DNA of 15,478 nucleotides from Bacillota bacterium (lineage in GTDB: Bacteria; Bacillota; Clostridia; Tissierellales; Peptoniphilaceae): contig JAEXBU010000086.1 in NCBI GenBank assembly GCA_023393815.1, positions 1 to 15,478 on the forward strand. Direction: 5' to 3'. The position numbers were made by a program, and so were the translations under genes. The notes below the pieces were generated by a model. The model searched no databases, was not told the DNA's origin, and was given only the letters and a program-made list of their open reading frames with translations. Shown in pieces: positions 1 to 8,029 of the stretch. Within the stretch, counting starts at the first letter, position 1; each line of letters begins with the position of its first letter.

Positions 1-2
1 GC

Positions 3-581
3 GAAAAGGTGAACGATCTACTCACGGAATATTTTCCCATGTTTGTGGATGAAGACTTCACGGCAAAAATGGAACACAGTCTCGATTCCGTTGCAGAAGG
101 AGAGATGGCTTGGCAAGAAGCCGTGGATCCGGTGTATAAACAGTTGGCAGAGTATTTAACCTACGCGGAAAAAGAAATTGAAAAGGTCGAAATTCGAGAC
201 GAACCTACGGATGTCATTTGTGAAAAATGCGGACGAAATATGGTGATTAAAATGGGACGCTACGGTAAGTTTTTAGCCTGCCCCGGCTTTCCCGAATGTA
301 GAAACACGAAGGCTTTGGTGGAAAAAATCGGGGTAAAATGTCCCAAGTGCGGCGATGGGGAGATCGTCATTAAGCGAAGTAAAAAGGGACGCAAATTTTT
401 CGGTTGTGACAAATACCCAGATTGCGACTTCGTTTCGTGGGACGAACCCATCGACGAGACCTGCCCGAAATGCGGCGATATTTTAACGAAGAAAATGACA
501 AAACGAGGTACACACATTCGATGCCACAATGCGGAGTGTGACTATAGCCGTTGGGATAAGAGCGAAGAGAAAGAGCAGTAA
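3..581 (+). CDS. topA: DNA topoisomerase I, C-terminal part (5' end outside window)
   Basis: The frame is open from the left edge, so this is the tail of a longer gene; the GTG at 9 is an internal Val codon, not a start. The first ~50 visible residues match the end of the type IA topoisomerase core (VNDLLTEYF, then FTAKMEHSLD and AEGEMAW). Three C4 zinc ribbons follow: CEKCGRN...CPGFPEC, CPKCGDG...CDKYPDC and CPKCGDI...CHNAEC. These are the DNA-binding repeats at the C-terminus of bacterial TopA, which relaxes negative supercoils by single-strand passage. The active-site Tyr domain is not in view. The protein ends in a charged Ser/Glu/Lys tail. The pilus-type genes start 43 bases downstream on the same strand, which is probably chance adjacency. 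Identity is close to certain; the full length cannot be judged. Confidence 0.95.
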   Translation, partial: EKVNDLLTEYFPMFVDEDFTAKMEHSLDSVAEGEMAWQEAVDPVYKQLAEYLTYAEKEIEKVEIRDEPTDVICEKCGRNMVIKMGRYGKFLACPGFPECRNTKALVEKIGVKCPKCGDGEIVIKRSKKGRKFFGCDKYPDCDFVSWDEPIDETCPKCGDILTKKMTKRGTHIRCHNAECDYSRWDKSEEKEQ

Positions 582-624
582 ATCGCCGTCGTGTGTTTGT
601 ATTTGAATTATTTTGGAGGGTTCT

Positions 625-1833
625 ATGGATAAGCATATGCATTTCGTCGATTCAAGGAGCAAAGATGGTCGTGCGAACCCAAAAATGGCGCCGAAAGGCG
701 CTTTCGATGCTGTCCAATTAAGCAAAACTATTTTGCAGGATGCCGCCGAAGCGTGTTGTTCCGATGTGCATATCGAACCGGCCGGCGACGGTTGGCGAGT
801 TCGTATGCGCCGAAACGGCACGCTATTTGTTTACGGAACCTATCCGGGCCGCGACTATTCGGCCTTCGTCACCCGCATGAAAATTTTGGCCTCTATGGAC
901 ATTGGAGAAAAGCGCAGGCCCCAAGACGGGCGATTTACCTTTCAATACGAGGGACGGGACGTGGACGTACGCGCCTCGGCCATCCCCGTAAAAGGTGAGG
1001 AAAAGCTAGTTCTTCGCCTTTTAGACAGAGCCGGACTCGATTATACGCCGGAGGGGATCGGTTTGGGGGGAGAAAATTTAGCCATCGTTCAAAAGCTTTT
1101 GCGTCAGCCTTTGGGGCTGGTTTTAATTTGCGGACCTACAGGATCGGGAAAAACGTCCACTCTCTATACCTTCATTCAATTGTTAAACGGCGTCGAAAGA
1201 AATATATTGACTATCGAGGATCCGGTAGAATTTGCCATTGACGGAATTAATCAAATGCAGGTGAATCCCAAAGCAAACATAACCTTTTCCAGCGGTCTTG
1301 AAGCGATGTTGCGCCAGGATCCGGAAGTGATGATGGTGGGGGAAATCCGCTCTATGGAAACGGCGGAAATCGCCTTGCGATCATCTATTACAGGGCACTT
1401 GATTTTTTCGACGCTACATACCTCCGATTCCCCTTCGGCCATTATTCGTCTCATCGACATGGGAGTCGAACCCTATATGTTGTCCGCGGGTATTATCGGT
1501 GTATTATCTCAGCGCCTGGTACGTACTTTGTGCGAGTACTGCAAAAAAGAGGTGTCGACGAAAGATGATTACTTTGCCGTCGACGGGATCACTTACGAAC
1601 CCGTGGGATGCGATCGTTGTTTTGAAGGGTACACGGGGCGTGAAGCGGTATTTGAGATTATGGTTATGGACGAGCGTATACGAGAATTGATTAAGCCGGG
1701 CGTCAGTTTGAGCACACTTCAAGAGGCGGCAGCCGCCTCCGGAATGGTTCCCTTGAAGGAAGCTTTGCGCGAGAAAATCTTACAGGGTAGGATCAGTTTA
1801 AATGAAGCCTATCGCAGTATTATGACGATGTAG
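625..1833 (+). CDS. pilB: Type IV pilus/type II secretion assembly ATPase (PilB/GspE family)
   Basis: Hexameric cytoplasmic ATPase that powers pilin polymerisation. Start chosen at ATG 625, which has GGAGGG at 615-620; an in-frame TTG at 613 lies inside the ribosome binding site. The 402-residue protein shows Walker A GPTGSGKTST near residues 170-179, the Asp box TIEDPVEF near 197, Walker B VMMVGEIR near 235, the His box STLHTSD near 265, and a PilB-type zinc tetracysteine (C303, C306, C329, C332). Family PilB proteins are usually about 550 residues. This one lacks the N-terminal MshEN-type domain and is closer in size to the competence ATPase ComGA, while keeping the tetracysteine. It heads a compact cluster with pilC 7 bases downstream. 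No PilT-like retraction ATPase is in the window. Confidence 0.93.
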   Translation: MDKHMHFVDSRSKDGRANPKMAPKGAFDAVQLSKTILQDAAEACCSDVHIEPAGDGWRVRMRRNGTLFVYGTYPGRDYSAFVTRMKILASMDIGEKRRPQDGRFTFQYEGRDVDVRASAIPVKGEEKLVLRLLDRAGLDYTPEGIGLGGENLAIVQKLLRQPLGLVLICGPTGSGKTSTLYTFIQLLNGVERNILTIEDPVEFAIDGINQMQVNPKANITFSSGLEAMLRQDPEVMMVGEIRSMETAEIALRSSITGHLIFSTLHTSDSPSAIIRLIDMGVEPYMLSAGIIGVLSQRLVRTLCEYCKKEVSTKDDYFAVDGITYEPVGCDRCFEGYTGREAVFEIMVMDERIRELIKPGVSLSTLQEAAAASGMVPLKEALREKILQGRISLNEAYRSIMTM

Positions 1834-1840
1834 GTGAGCT

Positions 1841-3031
1841 ATGGAATATCACTATAAAATTCTCGACGAGGAAGCCAAGCTTGTGAGTGGCACGATCGAA
1901 GCTGAAAATCTGGACGAAGTGCGCGGCCTGTTACACGAATCGGGTTATCGCATTATTTCCTTGGAGGCCGGCAAGGGAAGAGTTCATTTGAAAAAACCGC
2001 GTCGCATGATACCCAAGGGGCAATTGGCCGTTCTCTTCTCCCAGCTGTCTCTCATGTCCGCCGGGGGATTGGATTTAGTGACGGTGATGGATTTAATGTC
2101 TCAAGAAGCCAGGGGAATTCGGCGCGAGAAGTTGCAATTTATTGTAGAGGCGATTCGACAGGGAAAGCTCTTGTCCCAGGCCTTTCGGGAAGCGGGCTGC
2201 TTTCCCGGTTTTGTTCCCGGAATGATTCGAAGCGGGGAAACGGCGGGGACTTTGGAAGAAATTTTTCACCAGTTGGCCGATTTTTTTGACGACGAGCAGC
2301 AAATGCATCGTAAACTGGCCAATGCCTTGGCGTATCCGGTCATTCTTATGATCACTTCTCTATTTGTACTGCAGGTAGTGCTCCACTCGGTTCTTCCCGT
2401 ATTTATCGACGTGTTCGAGTCCCAAGAAGTGCCTTTGCCGCTTATGACTCGCATGCTTATTGCCTTTGCCCGGCATATGGATCGTTTTAGCCTGTTGTAC
2501 CTTATCGCGTTTTTAGGAATGGTGCTGGTCGTATCGGTTCTCAAAAATCATCCGAAAACCTCCGATATTTTCCATGACCGTTTATACCACTGGCCGATTG
2601 CGGCGCCTTTTTACCGAGATCCTTTTGAACTTCGACAGCTAAAAACTATGAAAATGCAGATGGATAACGGGGTAGATCTTTTGCACATTATGGAAAATAT
2701 AAAAGAGGGGACAGAAAACCTTTTTATTCAGAGGAAGGCGGGGGATATGATTCATGCTTTAATGAAGGGGGACGCGCTTTCGGAGGTAATGGAGGAGAGT
2801 TCGCTATTCAAGAGGCAAAACTGCGCTTTTATCGCCCTCGGGGAGGCCTCTTCTACCGTGAGTAATATGCTATCTGTAGCTATTCACACGGAAGAGGCGC
2901 GGCAAAAAAATCGTGCCGAACGCATTAGCATTTACATGGAGCCTGCATTGATTTTGCTCATGGCCGCCGTCGTCGGGTTTATTATTTTTTCCATTGCCAT
3001 CCCCATGTTTGATATGGTAAATAGTTTTTAG
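1841..3031 (+). CDS. pilC: Type IV pilus/type II secretion inner-membrane platform protein (PilC/GspF family)
   Basis: Polytopic membrane platform on which the PilB motor acts to insert pilins. The 396 residues fit the usual ~400. A short N-terminal cytoplasmic part (about 1-60) is followed by the first T2SSF domain, with the typical LFSQLSLMSAGGLDL stretch near residue 65. Hydrophobic segments lie near 165-190 and 215-235. A second T2SSF-like repeat covers roughly 260-390 and ends in the last membrane helix near 366-390 (LILLMAAVVGFIIFSIAIPM). The AGGTGAG preceding the ATG overlaps the pilB stop, so translation is probably coupled. It is the second gene of the cluster. Paralogues in this superfamily serve pili, competence or secretion, and the sequence alone does not decide among them. 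Confidence 0.92.
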   Translation: MEYHYKILDEEAKLVSGTIEAENLDEVRGLLHESGYRIISLEAGKGRVHLKKPRRMIPKGQLAVLFSQLSLMSAGGLDLVTVMDLMSQEARGIRREKLQFIVEAIRQGKLLSQAFREAGCFPGFVPGMIRSGETAGTLEEIFHQLADFFDDEQQMHRKLANALAYPVILMITSLFVLQVVLHSVLPVFIDVFESQEVPLPLMTRMLIAFARHMDRFSLLYLIAFLGMVLVVSVLKNHPKTSDIFHDRLYHWPIAAPFYRDPFELRQLKTMKMQMDNGVDLLHIMENIKEGTENLFIQRKAGDMIHALMKGDALSEVMEESSLFKRQNCAFIALGEASSTVSNMLSVAIHTEEARQKNRAERISIYMEPALILLMAAVVGFIIFSIAIPMFDMVNSF

Positions 3032-3040
3032 GAGGAAATC

Positions 3041-3406
3041 ATGAAGAAGAAAAAGGCATTTACTTTGATCGAACTCATTATCGTCATTGCCATTTTGGCT
3101 CTGTTAATCGCCATCGCCATTCCGCGATACCAAAAATCCAATTTAAGCGCCCAAGCCACGGCCCACAATGCCAACGTGCGGGTCATTAAGAATGCAGCCA
3201 TTCTCTATTCCGTAGATCATCCGGATGATAAAGAAATTAAAGAAGATGAAATAAAATCCTATTTGGAATCGGGCGAATTCCCTAAACCGGCGAAATCTTT
3301 ACCGGAGAAAAATTTTACGGTGACAGTAAAAGATGGACAAATTATCGTTACGCCGGGTCCGGTCAAAGTGGATAATATGAAACTGGTGCCCGCTACATCG
3401 AAGTAA
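3041..3406 (+). CDS. Type IV pilin-like protein (major pilin / ComGC-like pseudopilin)
   Basis: A 121-residue prepilin with a class III signal: a short Lys-rich leader (MKKKKA), then FTLIELIIVIAILALL. F is at +1 and the conserved E at +5 of the mature protein, followed by a ~20-residue hydrophobic helix ending IAIPRY. The -1 residue is Ala, not the usual Gly. The globular part (about 30-121) is small, rich in Lys/Asp/Glu, and has no cysteine, so no pilin disulfide loop is possible. The gene has a perfect GGAGG at 3031-3035 overlapping the pilC stop, the strongest ribosome binding site of the cluster, as expected for a highly made subunit. It lies between pilC and the prepilin peptidase gene. 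It could be the major subunit of a pilus or of a DNA-uptake pseudopilus. Confidence 0.9.
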   Translation: MKKKKAFTLIELIIVIAILALLIAIAIPRYQKSNLSAQATAHNANVRVIKNAAILYSVDHPDDKEIKEDEIKSYLESGEFPKPAKSLPEKNFTVTVKDGQIIVTPGPVKVDNMKLVPATSK

Positions 3407-4110
3407 TGGCGATCCTGTATTTCATAATCTTTTTTTGGGGTGCGTCTATCGTGTCGTTTTTTAACCTTTACGACGAACGACGTAGGCGCGGGGAAGACTG
3501 GATTTTTTCCAGAAGTCACTGTGATTGTTGCGGAGATACGTTACATTGGGTGTATTTGATTCCCGTTTTGGGAGCATTTATTTCCCGCGGGCGATGCAGT
3601 TGCGGTGCGAAGATTTCTCTGTTTCATCCACTGACAGAGACTGTGGGAGGCAGTCTTGCCGTTTTTCTATTTTTCTACTCGGCTCCGGGCGATTGTGCAG
3701 GTATCTATATGGTAGGTGTATTTTTCGCGTATTTACTTGCGATAGAGGATGTACGGTTTCAAGACGTTTACACAAGGGATCTGTTTTTTAGTGGCGTTTT
3801 ATTCACCCTCGGCACGTATTTACGAGGTTCCATATATCTATTGAGCGGGCTATTTCTTTGTGTTCTCGTCGGTGCACTGTTTTTTCTTTTTCCTAAAGGT
3901 ATTGGCGAAGGGGATATTTATTACAGCGGATTTCTTGCTCTCGGGATCGACGGTATTTGGAACAGCTATTTATTTTTCACCTCTACTTTCGTCCTTGCCG
4001 CACTTGTAGGAGGTGGGTTGTATCTGATGCAATGTATAAAAGAAAGGACGATTCCCATGTTTCCTTTCTTTTTTGCGGCTTACTTGCTGGTGGAAATTTT
4101 TTTATCTTAG
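3406..4110 (+). CDS. pilD: Prepilin peptidase (PilD/ComC, A24 aspartyl protease family)
   Basis: Membrane aspartyl protease that removes the pilin leader and N-methylates the new N-terminus. The start ATG overlaps the pilin stop (TAATG), so translation is coupled. The 234-residue protein has an N-terminal helix with GASIVSFFN, then a cytoplasmic zinc loop with cysteines at 39, 42, 64 and 66 (CDCC and CSC), and about six further hydrophobic helices. The two catalytic aspartates expected in the A24 family are D115 in the IEDVRFQD segment and D170 in GEGD (the GxGD motif). Oddity: the second cysteine pair is CxC where the family normally has CxxC. There is an additional Cys at 41, which may compensate. 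Confidence in the family is high. Confidence 0.92.
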   Translation: MAILYFIIFFWGASIVSFFNLYDERRRRGEDWIFSRSHCDCCGDTLHWVYLIPVLGAFISRGRCSCGAKISLFHPLTETVGGSLAVFLFFYSAPGDCAGIYMVGVFFAYLLAIEDVRFQDVYTRDLFFSGVLFTLGTYLRGSIYLLSGLFLCVLVGALFFLFPKGIGEGDIYYSGFLALGIDGIWNSYLFFTSTFVLAALVGGGLYLMQCIKERTIPMFPFFFAAYLLVEIFLS

Positions 4111-4149
4111 AAATCGATCCGTTTCCATAAAAATTTCGCATGGATGGGA

Positions 4150-4155
4150 TATAAT
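4150..4155 (+). promoter_or_regulatory. Weak candidate -10 box before the PilM/PilN-like gene
   Basis: A perfect TATAAT lies 17 bases before the ATG at 4173. No good -35 is found at 16-18 bases; the best, TTTCCA at 4122-4127, is 22 bases away. A transcript from here would start at the ribosome binding site itself (AGGAGG 4162-4167). Probably chance, listed because the 62-base gap is the largest inside the cluster. Confidence 0.2.
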
Positions 4156-4172
4156 GCCTGTAGGAGGACGAA

Positions 4173-5672
4173 ATGAATTTATTTAATAAAGGCAAGACGA
4201 TCGTCTACTTTGAAGATCGTCAGTGCTATGTAATCAGTTATGAAGAAAATGGAGCAGTAGGCGAAACCCATTCGTTTGATATACCGATTAATGTCGTTAC
4301 GGACGGCGAGATTTGCGACGGCGCGCAATTACATTATTTGTTAAAAAAGACGTTGGAAGAACTGGGTTTGACGAAATCCAAGGCGTTTTTCGTCATTCAT
4401 TCCACCGGTGCAGTGAACCGAACTATGCACGTGCCGTCCATGACGGAAAAGGAGCGGGTATCGTTAATCGAAAATGAATCGGAATCGCTCTTTGCGCAGG
4501 ACTTGGAAGGCTACGCCTTGGAGTCGGTGGATCTAAAAAGCGACGATGACGTTCACCACTTGTTGGTCACCGTTTGTCCGGAGACGATCGTCGAGGGCTA
4601 TAGAGATCTGGCGAAACAATGCGAGTTAAAGCTTTTGGGAATCATCCCCTTTTCGACGCTCGCTTTGGAGTATGCCCACTGGCTAGGCGGTGGACGAATG
4701 AATTTCGTCGGCACCGACCATGTAGGATTCTATTACGGTCACGAAAATCGCTACTACGACCGCACGGAAGCAAACGACTCCGTACTCGGCTTTATGAGTA
4801 GAAATGAACTGATGCCGGAAGAGATCTTGCGTATTGAGCGGAATGAATACGACGGCCGCATAAGCGACATTGATCGCCCGAATTTGATTCGAGAAATGCA
4901 ATCGGCCTATTACGAAGCCCTGAGCCGTGTGGAGCACATGGGGAGCGAATTTTCTTTGGTGGACTGTCAGCTTATAGCGGGCTCTTTCGTGGAAAGCGGT
5001 CTTTGCGACAAGTTATTGGACGAGGAGGTTTACCGTCCACTTTTCTTAAAGGACCTGTTCAGTCTTGCCCTCGAGCATAGCGAGGATCTTCAGTTATTCA
5101 CAAAGTCCAAGGGAACCGGTGGTCGAAACAACAATTATTATATTCCGATCGCCGCTTTGCTCCTTGCCTTTGTTATTTTGATTGGTTCGTTTGTCTATGG
5201 GGAAAAATTGAAGCGGGAAAATCGTAATCTCCTGTTGAAGTCCCATGAGCAGGAAACGACACAGGAAGAATCGGACGACCTTGCTGTCGAAGGAAGTACC
5301 GAAAAAGCGGTGGATTTGGCCGGCGTCATTGCGAAAATTAAATCTTCCGCGCCGGATGCATTGACGATTACAGGTATGGACTATCAAAATGGCGCGTTAA
5401 CCATCCGTGGGGAAACGAAAGATGCGGGTGCGGTCAAAACATGGTGTAGTCAGCTGGAAGAACTATTAAAAAACAAAGTGGAAGAAGAGCCGTCTGCTAC
5501 CGTGGCGGATGTGGTTTATTTTCAACTGACGGTAGATTTGGGCGCAAGCGCCGCCAATGAACTCCCCGAAGCAAGCGGGACGGAAGATACCGACGGAGAT
5601 GGGGCGGGTGCATACGGAACGGACGATGTCGATATAGGCGCGCAAATCAGTGGTACGAGCGAGAACATATAG
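4173..5672 (+). CDS. PilM-PilN-like fused pilus assembly protein, single membrane pass
   Basis: Start ATG with AGGAGG six bases upstream. 499 residues. About residues 1-318 are soluble and resemble a divergent PilM/actin-like (ASKHA) protein: an opening IVYFEDRQCYVISY strand pair, VIHSTGAVNRTMHVPSM followed by a ...LIENESE stretch as in PilM, and a later LIAGSFVESGL phosphate-loop-like turn. One membrane helix spans about 322-344. It is followed by a charged, likely coiled stretch (345-385), then a small outer domain with APDALTITGMDYQNGALTIR (near 390-410), which looks like the PilN ferredoxin-like fold, and an acidic Asp/Gly-rich tail. In known pili PilM binds the tail of a separate PilN; here both seem to be one chain. 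Assignment rests on layout, weak motifs and neighbours, not on a strong family signature. Confidence 0.65.
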   Translation: MNLFNKGKTIVYFEDRQCYVISYEENGAVGETHSFDIPINVVTDGEICDGAQLHYLLKKTLEELGLTKSKAFFVIHSTGAVNRTMHVPSMTEKERVSLIENESESLFAQDLEGYALESVDLKSDDDVHHLLVTVCPETIVEGYRDLAKQCELKLLGIIPFSTLALEYAHWLGGGRMNFVGTDHVGFYYGHENRYYDRTEANDSVLGFMSRNELMPEEILRIERNEYDGRISDIDRPNLIREMQSAYYEALSRVEHMGSEFSLVDCQLIAGSFVESGLCDKLLDEEVYRPLFLKDLFSLALEHSEDLQLFTKSKGTGGRNNNYYIPIAALLLAFVILIGSFVYGEKLKRENRNLLLKSHEQETTQEESDDLAVEGSTEKAVDLAGVIAKIKSSAPDALTITGMDYQNGALTIRGETKDAGAVKTWCSQLEELLKNKVEEEPSATVADVVYFQLTVDLGASAANELPEASGTEDTDGDGAGAYGTDDVDIGAQISGTSENI

Positions 5673-5684
5673 GAGTGGTAGCGG

Positions 5685-6695
5685 ATGAAAATTTATAGGG
5701 ACGTAGGAAAATTATCTAATGAAGAATTGGACGATCTAATTCTCTCCAAGATAAAAACGAAACGAAAGGAAGTTTTAGGGTCCTCTTCCATAGGTGAAGA
5801 CACGGCCATGCTAGATTTAGAGGGCGACTACGTCGTGCTGAGCAGCGATCCCATTACCGGGGCGGCTGAAAACTTAGGAAGATTAGCCATTCATATTAGC
5901 GTTAACGATGTAGCGACAAAATCCGCCGATGCCGTCGGCGTCCTGCTCACCTTGCTTTTGCCCGTAAATACCACATCCGACGACATCGAAACCATTATGG
6001 CCGACGCCCAAGAGGCGGCCGATGAAGTTTATATGGATATTATTGGAGGGCACACGGAAATTACAGACGCAGTCACAAAACCCGTCATGATCTCTACTGT
6101 GATAGGCCGTGTGAAAAAGGAGTACGTGCCGGATCCCAGTACGGTGAAGGTGGGTGATGTAGTGGCGATGAGCAAATACGCGGGGCTCGAGGGGACGGCG
6201 ATTCTCTGTACGGACCGCGCCGAAGCCTTAAAGGAAATGGGAGACGACTTACTTTTCGAAGGCAAGGACCTGGTAAAAGCGCTTAGCGTACAAACAGAAG
6301 GGGAAGTCGCCGCAAACTACCGTATTCGCGCCATGCATGACGTAACTGAGGGGGGCGTGGAAGGAGCCTTATGGGAAATGGCACAAGCTCTCGGTGTCGG
6401 TATGCGCGTCGATAAAAAGGCTATTCCCGTGCTTCCATCGACAAGAGCCGTGTGCTCCATAGCGGAGGTGAATCCTTATCGGCTCATATCCAGCGGTTCC
6501 ATGTTAGTTGTTATGGATGGATCGGATTTTCCCTCTATGAAAAAGAAACTTGGCGAACGATCCGTTGTATTTACTAAAATTGGGGAAGTTACTGAAGGTT
6601 CGAAGGTTAAATATAAAACGGGGGACGGTCGCGAAGAGATTATCTCCTCTCCGGGAGCGGATGAATTGTATAAGGCCCTTCTAAAATTACAGTAA
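5685..6695 (+). CDS. AIR synthase-related protein (PurM/HypE-like fold)
   Basis: Start ATG with AGGAG at 5671-5675, nine bases upstream. The 336 residues carry the PurM-type ATP-binding N-terminal half: GEDTAMLDL near residue 39 (the conserved Asp region), VVLSSDPITGA, then SVNDVATKSADAVGVLLTLL and GGHTEITDAV. The C-terminal half has MHDVTEGGVEGALWEMA. This pattern fits the HypE-like branch (COG0309 type) of the AIR synthase superfamily, which act as kinases or dehydratases on small molecules or protein termini. True HypE ends with a short Cys-containing tail used to carry the cyano group; this protein ends in ELYKALLKLQ with no cysteine, and no hydrogenase genes are near. Its substrate is therefore unknown. 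It sits 12 bases after the pilus cluster and may be co-transcribed with it. Confidence 0.82.
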   Translation: MKIYRDVGKLSNEELDDLILSKIKTKRKEVLGSSSIGEDTAMLDLEGDYVVLSSDPITGAAENLGRLAIHISVNDVATKSADAVGVLLTLLLPVNTTSDDIETIMADAQEAADEVYMDIIGGHTEITDAVTKPVMISTVIGRVKKEYVPDPSTVKVGDVVAMSKYAGLEGTAILCTDRAEALKEMGDDLLFEGKDLVKALSVQTEGEVAANYRIRAMHDVTEGGVEGALWEMAQALGVGMRVDKKAIPVLPSTRAVCSIAEVNPYRLISSGSMLVVMDGSDFPSMKKKLGERSVVFTKIGEVTEGSKVKYKTGDGREEIISSPGADELYKALLKLQ

Positions 6696-6717
6696 AGTTA
6701 CAAAAGTGTGAGACGGT

Positions 6718-6746
6718 TTGACTTTTAAAGGTGGGGGAACCATAAT
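6718..6746 (+). promoter_or_regulatory. Promoter of the amidase gene
   Basis: TTGACT at 6718-6723 and CATAAT at 6741-6746 with exactly 17 bases between them, a good sigma-A type match. Transcription would start near 6753, giving a ~30-base leader with AAGGAGG at 6772-6778. Confidence 0.7.
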
Positions 6747-6783
6747 ATTAGTGACAAAGTGTTACCAATTTAAGGAGGTTCTC

Positions 6784-7992
6784 TTGAAACGATTCTTACA
6801 AAGTTTCATGCTTTGCCTCGCTTTTATGATGATCCTCACGGGATTTTCACAAGCGGCGGGCGCGACCATACGCATAAAGACCAATGGAAGTAGCCGTCGA
6901 GTCGGCGTTGCCAGTGTCCGAGTGAATGGATTTGATTTATACAGCGAGTACCAACCCTATGTAGATAACGGGCGGACCTTCGTACCTATTCGCGAACTGA
7001 CGGAGCTTATGGGTGCCAATGTGAAGTGGGACCAGAAGACCCGATCGGTCAGCATTACCATGCAGGACAAGGACATTAAGTTAAAGATTAACAGTTCCGT
7101 CGTTTACGTAAATGGCCAAAAAAAGACCATGGACAGTGCATCCATCCCGAAATTGACGGAATACACCGATCAAAACAAGGCGTGTAAAACCATGGTACCG
7201 TTGCGGTTTTTATCGGAATCGTTAGGGTTTTCCGTGAACTGGGATCAAAACAAACGTCTGGCAAACATCGACAACGGCGTCGTCGAAGCGCCGCAAGTGG
7301 CGGAGAAGACCGAGCCGGTTCAAGAGAATTCGGTGGAAAAGCCCAAAGATCCCTTGCCTTTAACAAAGGCGCCGGAAGTAAACGAAGCGAAGCCGCAACC
7401 GATGGAACCGGGACAAAAGAAAGAAATTACCATCGTCTTGGATCCCGGCCACGGTGGAAGCGACTCCGGAGCCGTTGCCGACGAGGGCACGACGGAAAAA
7501 GCATTGAACCTTCGATTAGCGCCGCGCGTAGAAGCTTTATTGCGAGCGCGGGGATACAACGTGATTATGACGCGTACGACCGACGAGTTTATCGCTTTAA
7601 GTGAGCGGGCCGCCATTGCCAACCGAAATAACGCCGATATTTTTGTAAGCATTCACTTTAATTCGGCAGGAAGTTCGTCGGCATATGGGATTGAAGTTTT
7701 ATACGCGTCGGAAAATGATGTGGAACTGAAGAAAGATGCAGGCGATCAGACGAAACTCGCAAAGGAAGTGCTGAATGCCGTATTAAAGGAAACAGGGGCT
7801 CACAGCCGTGGCATTAAAAACCGGCCGGATCTCGCAGTCTTAAAACGAACGAGCATGACTGCCTGTTTGATAGAAGGCGGTTTTATGTCTAACCCGGCTG
7901 AATTGGAAAAAATCAAGAGCGATAGTTACTTAGACAAAATTGCCAAAGGAATCGTTCAGGGAATTGAAAATTACAATCGCAAATATATGTAA
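6784..7992 (+). CDS. Secreted N-acetylmuramoyl-L-alanine amidase with stalk domain
   Basis: Cell-wall hydrolase cutting the bond between MurNAc and the stem peptide. TTG 6784 is chosen as the start: AAGGAGG ends five bases upstream, and the protein then begins with a clean signal peptide (KR, hydrophobic core to about 20, AAGA near 24-27). A longer reading from TTG 6718 would bury the promoter and the ribosome binding site. Domains in the 402-residue form: a copper-amine-oxidase-N-like stalk domain near 45-165 (RVNGFDL, FVPIRELTELMGA, MVPLRFLSESLGF), a Pro/Lys/Glu-rich linker near 168-212, and an Amidase_3 catalytic domain near 215-398. Zinc ligands are H223 (DPGHGG), E238 and H291 (SIHFN); the catalytic Glu is E364 (LIEGGFMSN). 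It has its own promoter and a terminator at its stop codon. A housekeeping role in daughter-cell separation or wall turnover is likely. Confidence 0.93.
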   Translation: MKRFLQSFMLCLAFMMILTGFSQAAGATIRIKTNGSSRRVGVASVRVNGFDLYSEYQPYVDNGRTFVPIRELTELMGANVKWDQKTRSVSITMQDKDIKLKINSSVVYVNGQKKTMDSASIPKLTEYTDQNKACKTMVPLRFLSESLGFSVNWDQNKRLANIDNGVVEAPQVAEKTEPVQENSVEKPKDPLPLTKAPEVNEAKPQPMEPGQKKEITIVLDPGHGGSDSGAVADEGTTEKALNLRLAPRVEALLRARGYNVIMTRTTDEFIALSERAAIANRNNADIFVSIHFNSAGSSSAYGIEVLYASENDVELKKDAGDQTKLAKEVLNAVLKETGAHSRGIKNRPDLAVLKRTSMTACLIEGGFMSNPAELEKIKSDSYLDKIAKGIVQGIENYNRKYM

Positions 7993-8017
7993 GGAAGGCG
8001 AGGAGCCTTCCTTTTTT
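7991..8017 (+). terminator. Intrinsic terminator overlapping the amidase stop codon
   Basis: A perfect 9-bp stem AAGGAAGGC / GCCTTCCTT (7991-7999 and 8005-8013) has a 5-base loop, and its right arm runs into six T (8012-8017). It begins on the second base of the amidase TAA and ends just before the AAAGGAG of the next gene, so readthrough sets the supply of the pyrophosphatase from this promoter. Confidence 0.85.
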
Positions 8018-8029
8018 AAAGGAGAACCG

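Noticed and set aside
4111..4172. Separate promoter for the PilM/PilN-like gene
   Set aside because: Perfect -10 but no -35 at normal spacing, and the start would fall on the ribosome binding site; kept only as a weak entry.
7940..8029. Longer N-terminus for the XTP/dITP pyrophosphatase
   Set aside because: It would overlap the amidase end and the terminator; the family N-terminal motif starts right after ATG 8030, which has its own ribosome binding site.
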